The translations under genes were made by a program, and so were the position numbers. Source: Mycteria americana (Eukaryota > Chordata > Aves > Ciconiiformes > Ciconiidae). Taken from it: a stretch of 64,000 bases of DNA. Below, piece by piece: positions 49,851 through 63,300 of the stretch; within the stretch, counting starts at the first letter, position 1, and every line of letters begins with the position of its first letter. Below the pieces are notes generated by a model. That model made no database searches. It saw only the letters and a list, made by a program, of their open reading frames with translations, and had not been told where the DNA came from. Location of the stretch: positions 37,666,501 to 37,730,500 of the forward strand of contig NC_134373.1 of NCBI RefSeq assembly GCF_035582795.1, in the 5' to 3' direction.

Positions 49851-52294
49851 TGCAGCCTTGCTAGCGTTATTTTATTTATTCAGCTCGTCTTTCCAGAAAA
49901 CATCCAATTTAGATAATAGCTAGTGGGAGAAGCAATCCCCTTTAGGGATCAGCAGTGGTTGTTATATGATTTCTTAACAACTATTTTCTCAGCAGCAAAC
50001 AAGTCTGCTACTGAAATAGTACTTTTGTAGCATGTGAGAGTACAGCTTTCAGAAATACTTAGGTCTATTAGAGCTGAGAAAAAAACCCCGAAGATTCATA
50101 AAGCAAGATTAAATCATTCATAACAAATGCACAGCTCATTTGGCCTCTTTTTCTCTTGGTTAGATTGTGCTTTTTGTCCACAAAAAGGCTGGGAGACATA
50201 GTGCACTGACCTACTCCCAATCAAAAAGATGGGCTGCGAAAAGCTTTTCATGTAATAATTTCCTGCTGGTTACGTTGGACTGCTTGGCATGATGAGTCTG
50301 TAGCGTTGTTTGTAGGTAACATGGCTGCTGGCACACAGGTCCTAGCAATCCTTACACTTCTACCTACCGATGGCACTGCCTTGCATGACACAACTCAGTG
50401 TTTAGACTGTACTATTTTCATGAAAATCCTCGGTTAACATCACATCACTACATTCCTCAAAAATAGCTAGAAAAGGAACATAGATTTTCAAATTAAAACC
50501 AAAAGAAGTATTTTTATGTTATTTTCCAAGACTTAAATTTAAATGTAGAGGGCATATCTAGGTCCTTATATGACAGCTGAATATGTACATAAACATCCTC
50601 AGATTTCAAGCAAAGTTGTTTTGCAATTCAGACAGTGAGGAAAAAAGTCCAAACATTTGAGGGCCACTGGAAAGGGTTAATAAAATCAATCAATGCAATT
50701 AAATCTGATTGGGTTCTTCAGCCTGCTGATATTACATGTATACCCACAGGTGAGAAAGTCAGAAAGTCAGAAAGTCAGAGTGGGATCTTCTGGCTCTTCA
50801 TCACTTAGTGGTGGCTGGCAAACTGCCCTGCCTATAGCACTGCTGGGGTGGCAGTCGTATGGGGTGATTGAGGGTTATATATCTCCACACACATAGTTAA
50901 TGATTCAGTAGGTGTTTAACAGTTCCACTGATGATACACAAAAATCCAAGCAAATTTAACCAGTCTTCTTTAATTATACGAGTTTTCCAATAAAAATCAG
51001 AAAAGGAGTCAAACTAAACCTCTCTGAATAACATTTATTAGAAACTCTGGCATTTCTCATTAGCTACTTTGTCATTAATACATTTCTCTATTCTGGTGGG
51101 CCTAAATTGAAGCTCACTTTTTGAAAGCAGTCAGGAAAGCTAAGAAATGTGCAAGGAACACACCTGTAGACCAAGCTATCCAGCCACAAGAGGTCAGTTT
51201 TGAGGGTCTGCCTGGGTCCCTTCCTTGTACAGATCCAACACTTCTTCAGAACCTCATCTGAAGACCAGCTCTGGCTGCTGCCCACATTTCAGGCCACAAT
51301 AGAAACATCTCAAAGAAATAATGCTTCCTGGGTTTGACTCAGCATTTGAACAAGAGCCTTCCATTTGGAGGCTGCCAAGTGCAGATAATAAATCTACTTC
51401 CCACATTTATTAGTTCTGTTTGTTGTATACAGTATTGATACCCTTCCTTTTTTCGGATTCTGTTTTAAATCACTGTCAAATACTTCTTAAGAGTCTTCAT
51501 TGTATTTTATCTTCTGATTGCACAAACAAAACAATTTCCTACTGACAGCTAATAAAGTATCAATCAATCAGCCTGCACTGCTCGTACTGGTGCTGCATAT
51601 CACGATACTCGATGCAGTTGCACAGGACAGCAGGCAATGATATGCTGTAATTGACAGCAAGGGGAGTGCGTTCCTCTGTGTATCACAGTCATCCCTACGC
51701 TGATGAATACAAAAAGTATCTTTTGCAGATTATTCTCAATCCTCCATAGCTGTTCAGCTCTGGCAGATCTTTCACAGCAAAGGAAGTTTACCTTTTACAG
51801 GCTATTTATTCACTTTCTTGTCCTAAACTTACTATCATTCTTTATTCTTAAGAGTGGAGTAGCCCATACAGACTAGGACACGTTGTGCAAAACAGTATAA
51901 CAAATTTTAATATAGAGATGGCTGTTCTCCAAAAGAGCTTATAGTTCAGAAGAAGGAAGTTATTTTCAACAGAAAATAAATCTAACATTCAGAAAAGATG
52001 TTATATTCACTGCATGGGGTTTTCTCTTGCCTTTTTTTTTTAAGATTTGCCATTTATGGACTGAGCTCTGTGTATATAATCCCAGCTTTCCGAAGGTCTG
52101 TGGAGGAGATTGAGGCAGCTATACCTGCATTACTCCAGCTTAGTTCCTGGAGATTTTCCTGACACACACTGTTAAATAGTGGCTGTAGCTCCTCAATCAA
52201 TTGATTGTATCTCCCACCTTACAGCAGGCTTCATACAGCTTACAGTTTGTACCAGACTTACTCCAGTATCAAACAGGCTAAGGTAAGAATGGGG
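49851..52294. other. AT-rich sequence, nothing recognised
   Basis: No gene or transposon was recognised apart from a short tandem octamer at 50753-50776, listed separately. Between 51286 and 52879 neither strand has an open frame of 60 codons or more. Confidence 0.6.
50753..50776 (+). repeat. (AGAAAGTC)3 tandem repeat
   Basis: Three perfect head-to-tail copies of the octamer AGAAAGTC are followed by a partial AGAG. It is a short minisatellite-like array. Confidence 0.93.
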
Positions 52295-52450
52295 ATATAC
52301 CAGTGGTTAAGGCATTAGTCTGGGGTATCGGATCTCTCAAGCCTCATATGATTTTAGTTTAATCATCTGTAAAGTGGAAATAATAGCACTTTCCTGTTTT
52401 ATTCAAATGCTACTGAGATGCAAAGATAGGAGACAATAAACTACTTGTAA
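52295..52450 (+). mobile_element. MIR-type CORE-SINE fragment
   Basis: The tRNA-derived head CAGTGGTTAAGGCATTAGTC (52301-52320) contains a recognisable A-box. It is followed by GGTATCGGATCTCTCAAGCC text and then the conserved core TTTAATCATCTGTAAAGTGG and AAATAATAGCACTTTCCTG (about 52358-52396). This order is that of amniote MIR elements. About 30-40 bp around the B-box and the following sequence appear to be missing. MIR activity ended very long ago, so the copy is a deep relic. CORE-SINE copies are sometimes kept as enhancers. Confidence 0.72.
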
Positions 52451-52872
52451 TAGGGAGACCACATAATTATCTTGGCCAAGAATAAGGTATTTTGCTCCCA
52501 GGATACATGAGCACAAACTACAAACTGGAAGTAATGCTCTGAGTTTGCAAAATGTTAATTAGATCACAGGAGAGAAATCGTAAGGGTAAAAAAACCAAAC
52601 ATACCCTACTCCTGCAATTAACTCCTCTCTTCAGAAGGCAGGAAAGCATGGGTAGTACTTAGCAGTAACCAAGAATTACAGCTCACATGCACTAACTTTC
52701 TAAAAAGCTCTAAAAGGAAACCAATAACTATGGGATAAAAGAAAAATTCTGACAATAAGGAATTGATTTCATCTGGAGAATTAGTCAGCAAAGTAAAAAT
52801 GAAATAGATAAATTAAAAGATGCTTATAAAAACTACAGGAAAAATTCCAAGCATATGCAGCAGAGCCACCAT

Positions 52873-53136
52873 TCAGGACCTAGACAAGCTGGAGCAATAT
52901 GCCAACAGGAACCTTATGAAATTCAACAAAGACAAATGTAAATAATCCCCAGAAGCAATACAGGCTGGGGACCGGCACTGCAGAAAAGGACATGGGGGTC
53001 TTGGTCAACAGTTGGATCAAGCCCTGAGCAGACTGGGTCTGACCCCAGAGCTGATCCCACTTTGAGCAGGAATTTGGACTGGAGACCTCCTGAGGCCCCT
53101 TCCAACCTGAATTACTCTGAATTACTTCTATGAAAC
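52873..53136 (+). mobile_element. CR1 LINE 3' end with internal deletions
   Basis: The text AGGACCTAGACAAGCTGGAG, then AACCTTATGAAATTCAACAAAG, matches the end of CR1 ORF2. It is followed by CAATACAGGCTGGGGACCGG, AAAGGACATGGGGGTCTTGG, TTGAGCAGGAATTTGGACTG, and CCTCCTGAGGCCCCTTCC with AACCTGAATTACTCTGAATT at the tail. This is plus-strand avian CR1 running from late ORF2 to the 3' tip. Several segments present in full-length copies are missing between about 52940 and 53030, so no intact coding part remains. It is more diverged than the copy at 21259. Confidence 0.9.
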
Positions 53137-54207
53137 ACTCAAACAAAGAAACTCTAGCCTGCAAGTTGTTATCTATCTATACAGTCTCCTTGGCGTGGCA
53201 CAATATCCTACCAATAAACGCTGGAAGAGACTATCTTGGGGAATGCTACAGAGCCTGCTGATAATTCAAACCATCACACTAACTATATGTGCAATACACC
53301 TAGGGTACCTTATACCTTCGAGTACACATTAACTCATGCATATCACATCCACATCTACAGTATCACGAGAGTAACGATTTTACAAAGACCTTTGGACTCA
53401 CAGGTATACTATTAACAATCTTATCAAAATCCTTGTGCTGACACAGCCCAACCTTACCGACATCTTACCTTGCCTCCTACTCCTAGTAGCAAAAGCTCCT
53501 AAGGCAGACTTGCGTTAGTCCTTCTGCCTTCTTTGAAAAGCTTTAAAAAGAACTAAAAGAAATTTGTGTAGATTTTGAAGTTTTCAAATTACTGGAATCG
53601 TAGCAACAGGGAGCTGTTTTTGAGCAACAGCAAACACAGGGGGTCATGCTTATTTTCAGGGACTTTGGAATAAAATTGACTTTAGGAAACAATTGCTAAT
53701 TTCCATTGACCAATTCCACTGTCTTGCATTTCTGGGGCATGCACAGCCTCATAGGAAACTTATACAGAAAAAAAGCAATAATCTCTGTGCTGCTACTCTG
53801 TTTGCAGAAGAAATAGTTATCATTTTAGCACTTTTCTTAGTGGAAAAGGTTGAGCTAATTTAAAGAGAGGGCAGGTTTACTGTTATTCAAGAGGCAGAAT
53901 CTTTTTTCCCTTGAATCCATGCAATACTTGTCACAATAACACTTTCAATAAGAAAGGCCTATACCATCACAGAAATCATCATTAAGCACTGAGCAACTAT
54001 ACCTTGTTCAGTTGTAGCATCAGTTACACACATATATCAAATGTTATTTGCATGACATCCTTCATTAGCAAAGGTTAGTTACACCTCTTGCACTTCTAAG
54101 GTTCTTGGCTCTTATCTCTAATTATGCGCTAGCTTGCCCAGCTGCACAGGGAAATTGCACTGATAAAATCTTTAGAACTCAGTTAGACCTGCGAGAGCAG
54201 GTTTGAT
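53137..54207. other. AT-rich sequence, nothing recognised
   Basis: No open frame of 60 codons or more starts here on either strand, apart from the start of a minus frame that belongs to the CR1 remnant. No repeat was recognised. Confidence 0.6.
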
Positions 54208-54450
54208 TTAAATTACACAGATACCACTGACTCTACCTCAGGAACCCTGAGATCAGAATTTGCTGTCTATTATTAATAATAAAAGGATTCAGAATGGATT
54301 TGTCATGGAATGTGAAGCAGGGCAAACCGTGCCTCTTGGGATGTGATCTCTGAGTAACAGATTTACTCCAGCATATTATCTGAATAAAGCCCTCATATGA
54401 AACCCACTGAAGTCAATGGAAAGATGCTCAGGGGTCGAGCCTGGCAGATC
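54208..54450. repeat. Relics of ancient palindromic repeats
   Basis: Two parts stand out. TTAAATTACACAGATACCAC with the later GAGATCAGAATTTGCTG (about 54208-54267) resembles one old palindromic repeat. ACCCACTGAAGTCAATGG (about 54402-54419) with the text up to CCTGGCAGATCC resembles another. Both are diverged, and family names are not certain. Confidence 0.35.
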
Positions 54451-54740
54451 CAGAATTAGAGCACTACATACTCTGGTAGCTCCCCTACAGCTGCACCTTT
54501 CCTGGAGCACAGCTACCAAGCAAGAAGTCTACAGAGGTTAGGCAAATGGCTAAGTTGAGAGAGATCCTGAGGCTCAGGCTGATCAGGCTGATACCTGAGG
54601 CTGGACTGGGGAAATGGAAGAAGGACTAGAGAGACGGATGTCTCACACGTCAGCCTGAGGGATCCTGAAAATAGGTAGCAGTGAGGCTCACAGTCATAGC
54701 CAGTTATCCATACAACAACTACTAGTAGCTACTAGTACAT

Positions 54741-54762
54741 ACAACTAGTCATAGCTAGTTGT
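54741..54762. repeat. 8-bp perfect inverted repeat in a CTAGT-rich patch
   Basis: ACAACTAG (54741-54748) and CTAGTTGT (54755-54762) are perfectly inverted around a 6-nt spacer. The preceding 30 bp are also rich in CTAGTA palindromes, so the whole patch 54710-54765 is largely self-complementary. Confidence 0.8.
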
Positions 54763-54776
54763 AGTAAGGAAGCTGA

Positions 54777-55120
54777 TGGGTTCAGTGAGGTGCACGTGGT
54801 TGCAGTTTGAGCAGGCAGGAGGTAGGTGAGTCGAGATGACAGGGACATCACGTGCTTCCTGGGAGGGAGCATCCCCCTGGAGCTGGGATTGTTTGGAGGG
54901 CAGGGATCAAGCTCTCCTTCACCTTTACTGGACAAGGCTCTGGTGAAGGAACTGGGGCACCTGCAAGGAATATCAAAATGCTTCTCCAACTTCTCTGACC
55001 ACCACCTGCCATGCCATCTGCTGCTGCTGCCAGTGCCACCTGGGCAAATCACCGCTTGGATGGAGCACCAGGGACAGCAACCAGAGAAGGGCAGAGATGA
55101 CATCCCATAAGCCTGAAGCC
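54777..55120. other. GC-rich patch of unknown nature
   Basis: This GC-rich block has open frames on both strands (54826-55110 plus, 94 codons; 54732-55103 minus, 123 codons). Neither resembles a known protein. It may be an unrecognised repeat or a decayed insertion. CpG is not enriched enough for an island. Confidence 0.4.
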
Positions 55121-58100
55121 ACAGTGGCCTCTAGAAACTGCAGGCAGAACTGTTCCCACTCCGACCAGGTGTGAACCGCAGCCATCAAACACACTGCAGT
55201 CACCAGAGATGAGTGAGTGACATCTGACAGCCCTGACGTATGTTATATCTCTGTGCATAATTGTATTTTTCATATGCCAGGTGAGATGGCATGAGTTCAG
55301 ATATTGACTTTGATTCTCTGGCTATTAAAAACCCCACATTTTCATGTATTTCATAGAACTGTCTGCATTTTTAGAATACTTTTAATTCAACAAGAAATAC
55401 TACAGATGAAAATTCTCTGAACCGGTTTGCTTCTCTATGCTCCTTGTTCACTTACAACAAACACTTCACCAATTTCAGTGCTAACTCTATCATAAAAATA
55501 TGTTTTAAACACAAACAACTGTTAAACACCTGTATTTTCAAATAAGCTTAGATTACATTTCAAAATTACTGTAATGAATACACTGTCCAATATTGTCTGA
55601 CATGTATAGAACCAACTTCAGTCATCTGAAAGGGAAATTGATATACCTTATGACCTTGATCTGGACACAATTTGTCTGATTTTGCAGAAGCACAGAATGG
55701 AATTATACTGCTTGCTAGCTTCCTAACATGGTTTTTGAGGCTAGAAAACGGCTGTTTGCTTTGCAGCAGAAAAGCCAGACCTTAGATTTAGCAGATTTAG
55801 CTGTGGCTAAATGCTTGTGCTGTTTGTATGTATAGAGCAGGCGAGATAGATAGTAAGTTTGACCACAAAAATTGCTTTTAACCACCTCTGCAACATCACT
55901 TCAAGATACTGCTTTGATTTACAGAACACGCAGCTTGGATGAATAGCAATAGTGTAGCTTGGTTACCATGTGTATTGTCAAGTTGCAGTGAAGTAAAGTA
56001 CCTTAAACTTGTGCAGGAGGGAAGAGTCTCTGACGTGGCTCTTTAAAGCTCAAGGAACTCAAGCTCACAGGAGAAATATCCTCCAAGGCCCAAGTATACC
56101 TTGTTTCCAGGTGACTCACTCAAAGTGACATGCTTTCTGCTGTGTTACAATTTATGGGCTAGTAGAGAAAGAAAAAATATTTTGATTCCACGTGTGTCAA
56201 GGGATCTGATTCATAAAAAGGAACCATAAACAGTAAGCTGCTGCAAAAGATAAAATACAAATGGTCTAAATGTTGTAACCAGTGCTGGTGAAAGGTGAAA
56301 TTTTTCGGATTAAGAAAAATTTCGGACACTAACCTCAGTAAGAGCCAGACTCCTCTTGACAATATCAAAATATTATTGATAAAAAGGAGTAACTTACAGT
56401 TACACAAGAGTTACTGTGGCTTTTTGAACAGGGCTGTGTTATAATCCCTCCCTGAAAAACAGCCAGAGCCTTTTGGTTTCCTACAGGCCCAACACTTGTA
56501 GATTTGCCAGGTTACCACATGGGAAACCAGTTCATGAAACCTAAAACTGAAAAGGAACCAAGCCAAATGCCATATGGACAAACTGCCAGTTCAAATGCTT
56601 TTACAAGCCTTGGTGTCCCTTTGGAAGTCTGGGTTGAGTGAATTCTTCCTCCTGATCAAATACTGTGTCAGACATCTACTAGGTCAAGCCTTGGGAGCAC
56701 TTCCCAAGTTAGACAGGATGTCTTTGACCTTAATTCATTTAGTTTTTAGTACAACAAGTTCAGTGATTACCAGAAGTACATTAGACATACTGAGCTATTA
56801 AATGTTTGTAATACAGTAGCCTCAGGGGAAGCTAGGAAAAGGTAAATAACATAGAGATGTGATGCAATGAAACACAGTCGTCTATAAGAGCAGAAGCATG
56901 GCGACTTACACAGCTTGATACCAAGACGTGCTTTTGGGCATCCTTCCAAAAGACAGTATTAATTAGCAAGTATATCTAGGCCCCTATTTCACAGTCCTCC
57001 AGTAATCTTCAGACTCGCAAGAGACTGCAGCAACCTTGGCAGCTATTACGGAAGATTCACATTTCACAAAGAAAGCTGTCCGTCGTGCTTCCCAGCTGAA
57101 AGGAATAGCAAACTACAAGAACTTTCTCTTCCTGCCTCATTTCATTAGTTTCGACTTCCAGTGAGCACCCCCATAAGACTTCAACACAAGCTGAACAACG
57201 GCTGCATGGACTCTCCAACCAGTTCTGAGTGATACACACCTGGCAAAGAGTCCAGATTAAAAGGCATCACATGTATCAAAGCTTCTGCGTTAACAGCAAT
57301 TTAATAATAAACGAATAGTAATTTAATCTAACTGGCCATTTTCTCTCTTTTTTATCTTATTAAACAGACCAAGTAGTGTATATACTGAAAATGCTCTGTT
57401 CCACTGTGGTTTCTTTATAAATATGTTTCTGTTTCAGTGAGGTTACAGAGCACATAAAATTTTCATATAACTGAAATGAGCTGTGTAGGGTAAAAGTAAA
57501 TGCCAGCAGGCATCTAAATATTGTAGCATCTGTTATATTTTACACTCTGTGATCACAAATCTTATAAAGCTTCACTGCATTTTAGCAGTATTCTTCACAA
57601 ACTATTGAAGATTGATGGCTAGTGTAATTGCCATATCTGATATGCTATCATTTTTAATATACTGAACTACTGCAACTGCCCCTTTCTTTGTACTATCAAC
57701 CTATGTCTATTTTATGTTTCCATAAAGAGCATATTGTACCAGTAGCCAGTTATATTACTGCCAACTAATATTTTTTACACATTGTAGTGCTATCTTAATT
57801 TTCACTGCAATACATTGTTATATGTAAGTACAGACAATACATGATAGTATGCAGCAAGATAAAACATGACCTTTCCTTTTATAAACAGCTAATTCTACAT
57901 ATTTCAAAGGTATTATTTTTTTTTTTCTCTTTCTTGTTGGTTATTATCTGTACTTTCAAGATAAGACTGGGTCAAAATAGGTAAGGCTGATGAAAACGGA
58001 CTTCTGAATTTCATACACATTTGCACATTAGATTATCCAGAAAGAACAGCAGTAACTATGGGCATGTAAATTTCTAACCAAAATGGAAATTGCTAAAGTA

Positions 58101-61100
58101 AAAAACACAAACTGGAGTTAGAAGGAGATCAAGAATCCTAACAAAATACAGTTACATGCATAATGAATATCTATTTAGAAGCACAAACAACTACCTCACC
58201 ACCTTTCCATTCATCCTGTTGACTAATGATGTGCATGACTTGAAGAAGAAATTAGTCTTAAGGAGTAGCACTAGCACCTTGTTGATCAATTCAACAGAAA
58301 GCTCACCAAAGAGAAGCAGATAAAGTACCTTTCCCTAGCTAATCAATTAGAGCTCTCATTTGTCATCCCCAGCCAGGCCCATTACTCCAAACTGCATTGC
58401 AAGTATGTACAACTGTCTTTGCTTCAGTTTCTAAATAAATACAGCATTTCTGCTAGTGACGAGAGCACAGTGTCATTCAGAACTATCTGTTGACTTCACC
58501 ACTAAGAGAAAGCTTTTCATTTACAACAGTATCCAGTTTGCCAGTCAGTTAGGAGTTCTGACTCAAAGATATCAGAAGTTTAAACTAAGAAACATAACCT
58601 GCCCTTTCATTAGTTGTCTGCAGATACAGGGTATTCTGACTTTGGTAAACACGTATAGTAATTTAAGCCAAAAGCTGGCAGTGGGAACTCATGTATGAAC
58701 CCTTCTTCACACAAAAAGCACATCTGGCTACAGCTGAATTCCCCGTGGACTAATGATGTCTTGGTTTGCAAAAACATGCTCACAGGGCTCTCCTGAGAAC
58801 AAAAATTTCTATATATCATTTAAACTCACTCATCTTACTCTTAGAGGGCTTGTAAATGTGTATTAGCACTTATGGGTATAATAGATTCAGAGGAAAGGTG
58901 TCAGTCTTTGAGTAACAAGCCTACCTCTTTTGCAACTTTAATAAATGACTCTGTGAACAGTATACCAAGTCACACATTTCTCATTAGCTGAAAAAATGAG
59001 AATGCTTCAGAACAGCTAAAGAAATATTAAAACACTGAACATCTGCAGAGATATGGTTTAATGAACAAAGACTATTGAAGGCACTCACTGTCCTAATTTC
59101 CACTAAGTTGACAGACAATGCCCCAAAACTGCCTTTCAGATCCAACATTAACTAATAAGCTAATCAGAGCAGAACAAGCCATTTGTGTGTGACTTTAAAA
59201 TAAAGAATGGCAAGTATAGCTCTGCAACATATGTAGTGTTTTGTTTTTGTTTTTAAACAAGAGAATGATTTGTTTTGCTGAAAATGCACACACTTATGCT
59301 GAATAGTCTGTTCAGTACAAAAATGCCCAGATTTGTCTAAAATTACTGTACATTTTGTATGAGCTGCAATAAACTCTACAGTTGTGAACTCTGGCCAAAA
59401 TTCCTTTCAAAGCTCATAAGATGTAGCTTGCCACATAGCTCTGCCATTTGGCCACTACATTTATTTTTTATGGTGAACCTCAGTGTACCCATCAGTCTAG
59501 CATCAATAGGTGCCTTGCAAAAATGTCCTTTTAAAATGCTCCACAGTACCATTCAGTAAATTTTCCGCAATGGCTAAGCTTTACTCAATAGAAAAATTCT
59601 GTATCTGGTTAAAATGTCTATTGCATGACTCAGTAGAAATATTGTATTAGAAATAGACGGCCATAATAGAGATGTAAAAGAAAGGAGGTTTACTCTGAAC
59701 TTATTTTTACACAAAACTGAATTTGCAGCCATGACATTTGATGCCCCCTATGGCTTATAACTTGGGAAGTGATCTGCAAATATGTTTGAGGAGTTATTTT
59801 GAAGTCTGTCTTCCTTGGTCATTTGCTTGAATACTCTATTCCTCCCATCTCTTTTAAAACGCCAGCTCCTTGGTGCAAAGGCTGCCATCTTCTTAGTGTT
59901 GTATGGATCTTGCACTATGGATCCCAAGAGCAGTGTTGGGACTAGTCATAGCGTGATTTGGGACTTCAGTGATAGCACCATTTAGTGCTAATCACACACC
60001 AAATATTTAAACAGAAACAATTCTAAATTATAATAATTATTGTAATAATTATTTTTTTACTAGGAACCATCCATGAAAATATATGCACAAGCATGTACTT
60101 AACATTTAGTAGATTCACCACAATTTTATCTAGGCAGTGAAATTACAAAGACTAAAGACAATGAACTCAAAATTAGATTGATGGCAACGGAAACTTACCC
60201 AAATACATTAAGATGGAGCCTGTTAAAAAAAAAGTTACAGCACTGTTTTTTAAACACAGAGCTCAATCACGTAGCTCACTTTATTTCTGAACAATTCCCA
60301 GGTAAGCTGTCTATAGGACTTTTAAACCAAAGACACCACATACCCATTCTCCTCAATGATCTGGCCTGCCCAGACAGATAACATACTGGGAACATGAACC
60401 GTGATCATCTACCTCACACAAAAACTATTTTTTATCATCAGAAACACAGTTCAAGCAGGGAGCTCTGCTCACAGAGGATAAAACCACCATTAAGCACTGA
60501 ATTAAATTACAATGGATCTCTGGAAAGTGGTTGAGATTATGAATTAGATGTGCAGAAATCTTGGTGGGGTTTTTTTCTTTGTGTTTTTTGAAGTTTTTTT
60601 TCTATAACAATTCCCCAATCCAGTTTACTGTGGAACTGCAAAACCAGCCATGCTGAACTAGGGGAAGGGCTGTATTTTTTGGCAGCAGTACTGGTTTATG
60701 CCAGTCAGGTCCTTGTGAAACTACTGCTCCAAACTAAAAAGGCAAATTTGCACCAGAAGGAAAGACACTGAAGTGAACAACTTCACCTCTGAGATGAATT
60801 TAAGCAATGGTGCCTACCTGCTAATAGGTAGTTGAGAGGCCCAAACACGATGGCTTATCTTATTAAGCTGAGGTATTTATGGGAGAAACTGAAAATTCAT
60901 ATTTGCATTGCTGACTCAGTTGCAAGGTATGCAGAAATGCTGATCTTTGTAGTGTTTGGTTTATGCAGAGGGTATAGAAACACACTAATGTTCTAGTGAA
61001 AAATGAATCAATTGTGCAGATAAAAATTTTATATTGTACAACTTATGACATCTCATTTGCTGTTGTTTGAACAGGCCAAACTAAGTCTGCTGATCACTGA

Positions 61101-62894
61101 GAAGAGAGATGAAAAATGTCCCTCTGGCCGCTGCAGGATAACTCGTCACCCTGGAGGAAGGGAGCACTAGGAACTGAACAAGAAGCTTGTATTCCTGAGC
61201 TACTCCTGAGTCAAGATGGTACAAATACCATTAAAACATGAAGGCAGCATCTCAGTATGCCAGAGTACTGAACCTGAGACAGCCACCTAGGAAAACTTAA
61301 GGTCTCAGGTCAAAGATCTAAATTCTTTCTGGTCTCTCTCCCCACTTCCTCTCCTATATCATGAAATGAACAATTTTATTAAGTTCTTCAGAGTGAAATG
61401 ATGGGAATTAATGGAATTAGTGTTTGCAATGTGTTCTAACAGCAGGAAGCAATGTATGAGTGCTAAGTGCTTTTGCAGTTATTGATAAGCCTCAAAATCT
61501 GCACAGATAGTGGACTTGGTGTCTCAAGAGCGAGGAGTGTTTTTAAAAAGACATAGATCTTGTTAGGATATATTGGGGAAACAAAGCAGAGTGTGTAAAG
61601 GTCTTATCTGCACTGCCATGTCAAGAAGACTTTATTTACACGATCCCATCATTCTGCTGACAGATTCAGCAGCTGCAATATCTAATGCAAGACTAATATG
61701 ACTCTTCATGTATCTGTCAGCAATGATACTCCATGACCTTGGTGGAAACCGAAGTAGGAAGAGCACTGAGAAATCATGTTAACAGAAGAAAAAACATGGA
61801 GAGAAAAAGTGGAGGGGGAGGATCTTCTTATAAGACACCAGGAGCAGCACTATGTTAATAGTCCCATTGGGAACGGAGTGCGTCTGACCACTTGATGTCA
61901 GACTTGACCCACATTTCAGTCAGCTTCCAGGGCAACAGAAGCTTCAGATGAATGTGATACAAACGTTACTACACTTGAAAAATGTATTTTGAAAGACATT
62001 TCTTTGGAACACAAGTTGTGGAAGGTCAAATACATGAAATAACATGAAAAGCGGTATTTAAATCTTGACCTAATCAAAGGAACTGAATAAACCTCCTCAC
62101 AGCAAGAAACTCACATGGTGTTCAAATCTTAATTATATTGAAAGCCCTAGATCCAAACACGTCTTCAGTTTGCAGGGAAGCTTGCAAAGGCCACATCTTG
62201 GGCCTGCACCTAAGCACAGCTCTCCAGAAATCAACCAGCCAGAGATCTGGCAAGCAGCAGTCCCTCAGATTCTTGAAAATACAAAATACAGATCCACTCT
62301 CGGCTCCAAAAGCACCGACTGTCTTGATTAGTCAGTATCAAGGTACTTTATCACTGTTTGCAGGGCAGAACGCTCTGTAGTTACGATCTTACATTGCCTT
62401 CCAGATGCAGCTGCACGGGCTGTACTGATCCCAGCCTCACCAACACTGCTCACGATCACCCCCCCGCCAGAGGTAATCACCCTCTGAGCTTCTTGCTTCA
62501 ACATGCACGACATGTTCAAGAGATGAGCATTCTTTCTGTTGTAGAAATACAGTTTAACAAAATGGAAGAAAACTACTCATCGGCTTCTAATTTGGGCAAC
62601 ATAAGCCAATTTCTCATTACAAATAGGTACATTTAAACACTTTAAAAAGCTTTACTGCCTTACTTTCAATCAAAGCAAGTGAATTAGCCAGCATTTAAAC
62701 TGCTTAACAAAGTCATGTGCCTTGGACTTAAACTAGGTCAAGAAAATGCACACAAATGCTCACCTGATGGGTGGTGGTAAAAGGCAGCAGAGGAAGTGCT
62801 GTGCCACCAAGCTCCAGAAATGGTAAACGACAAAAGTTACTCCCAGAAGACACGTACCCACAACGTAAATCCCCAGCTCAAGAAAACAGTAACC
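55121..62894. other. AT-rich sequence, no gene recognised
   Basis: There is no exon, RNA gene or transposon I can identify. Short homopolymers occur (for example T11 at 57916-57926). Between 60382 and 62137 neither strand holds an open frame of 60 codons or more. Minor frames elsewhere (56159-56407, 56574-56801, 58456-58698, 62358-62636) look random. Confidence 0.6.
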
Positions 62895-62990
62895 AATACT
62901 GCTTAACTTAACTGTGCGCTTAAAGTTGCACTGAGTTCAATGAGATAGAAGCATTTGCTAAAAATTGCACTGGGGCTTAAACGACTGTTG
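62895..62990. repeat. Possible ancient palindromic repeat relic
   Basis: CTGCTTAACTTAACTGTGCG, then CTTAAAGTTGCACTGAGTTC and AATGAGATAG, then GCATTTGCTAAAA and TGCACTGGGGC, follow the general order of an old amniote repeat rich in CTTAACTTTA and TTGAAGTCAATGG. The match is loose. Confidence 0.3.
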
Positions 62991-63189
62991 AAAGAATGAA
63001 CTTAAAAATGTGCTGAAATACTCCCTGAATGATGTCTAGGTCTTCACAGAGGCTTGGATATCAAGAAAATTAGAGCGGGTCATACGAAGAACTAAAATAA
63101 TAGCACAGAAAGCAAGTGTAAGTTTAAGCATCTCCAACTGGCTTCTAAAATAATTTATTCCGAAGTCACTAATCCAAGAAAACATTTAT

Positions 63190-63300
63190 GCACTCAAATT
63201 ATGCATGAGCTTAGATTTCAGTGGCTTCAATGGGGTTTGAGCACTTAATTTTTCTAGTGTCAAGGTTTTAGTGATCTAAACCAATATGGCCCTTAAGATC
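63190..63300. repeat. Possible ancient palindromic repeat relic
   Basis: TTTATGCACTCAAATTATGC, then GCTTAGATTTCAGTGGCTTC and AATGGGG, loosely resembles the same family as the piece at 62895-62990. The text GGCCCTTAAGATCAGGATTC (about 63288) could be its border. Support is weak. Confidence 0.3.
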
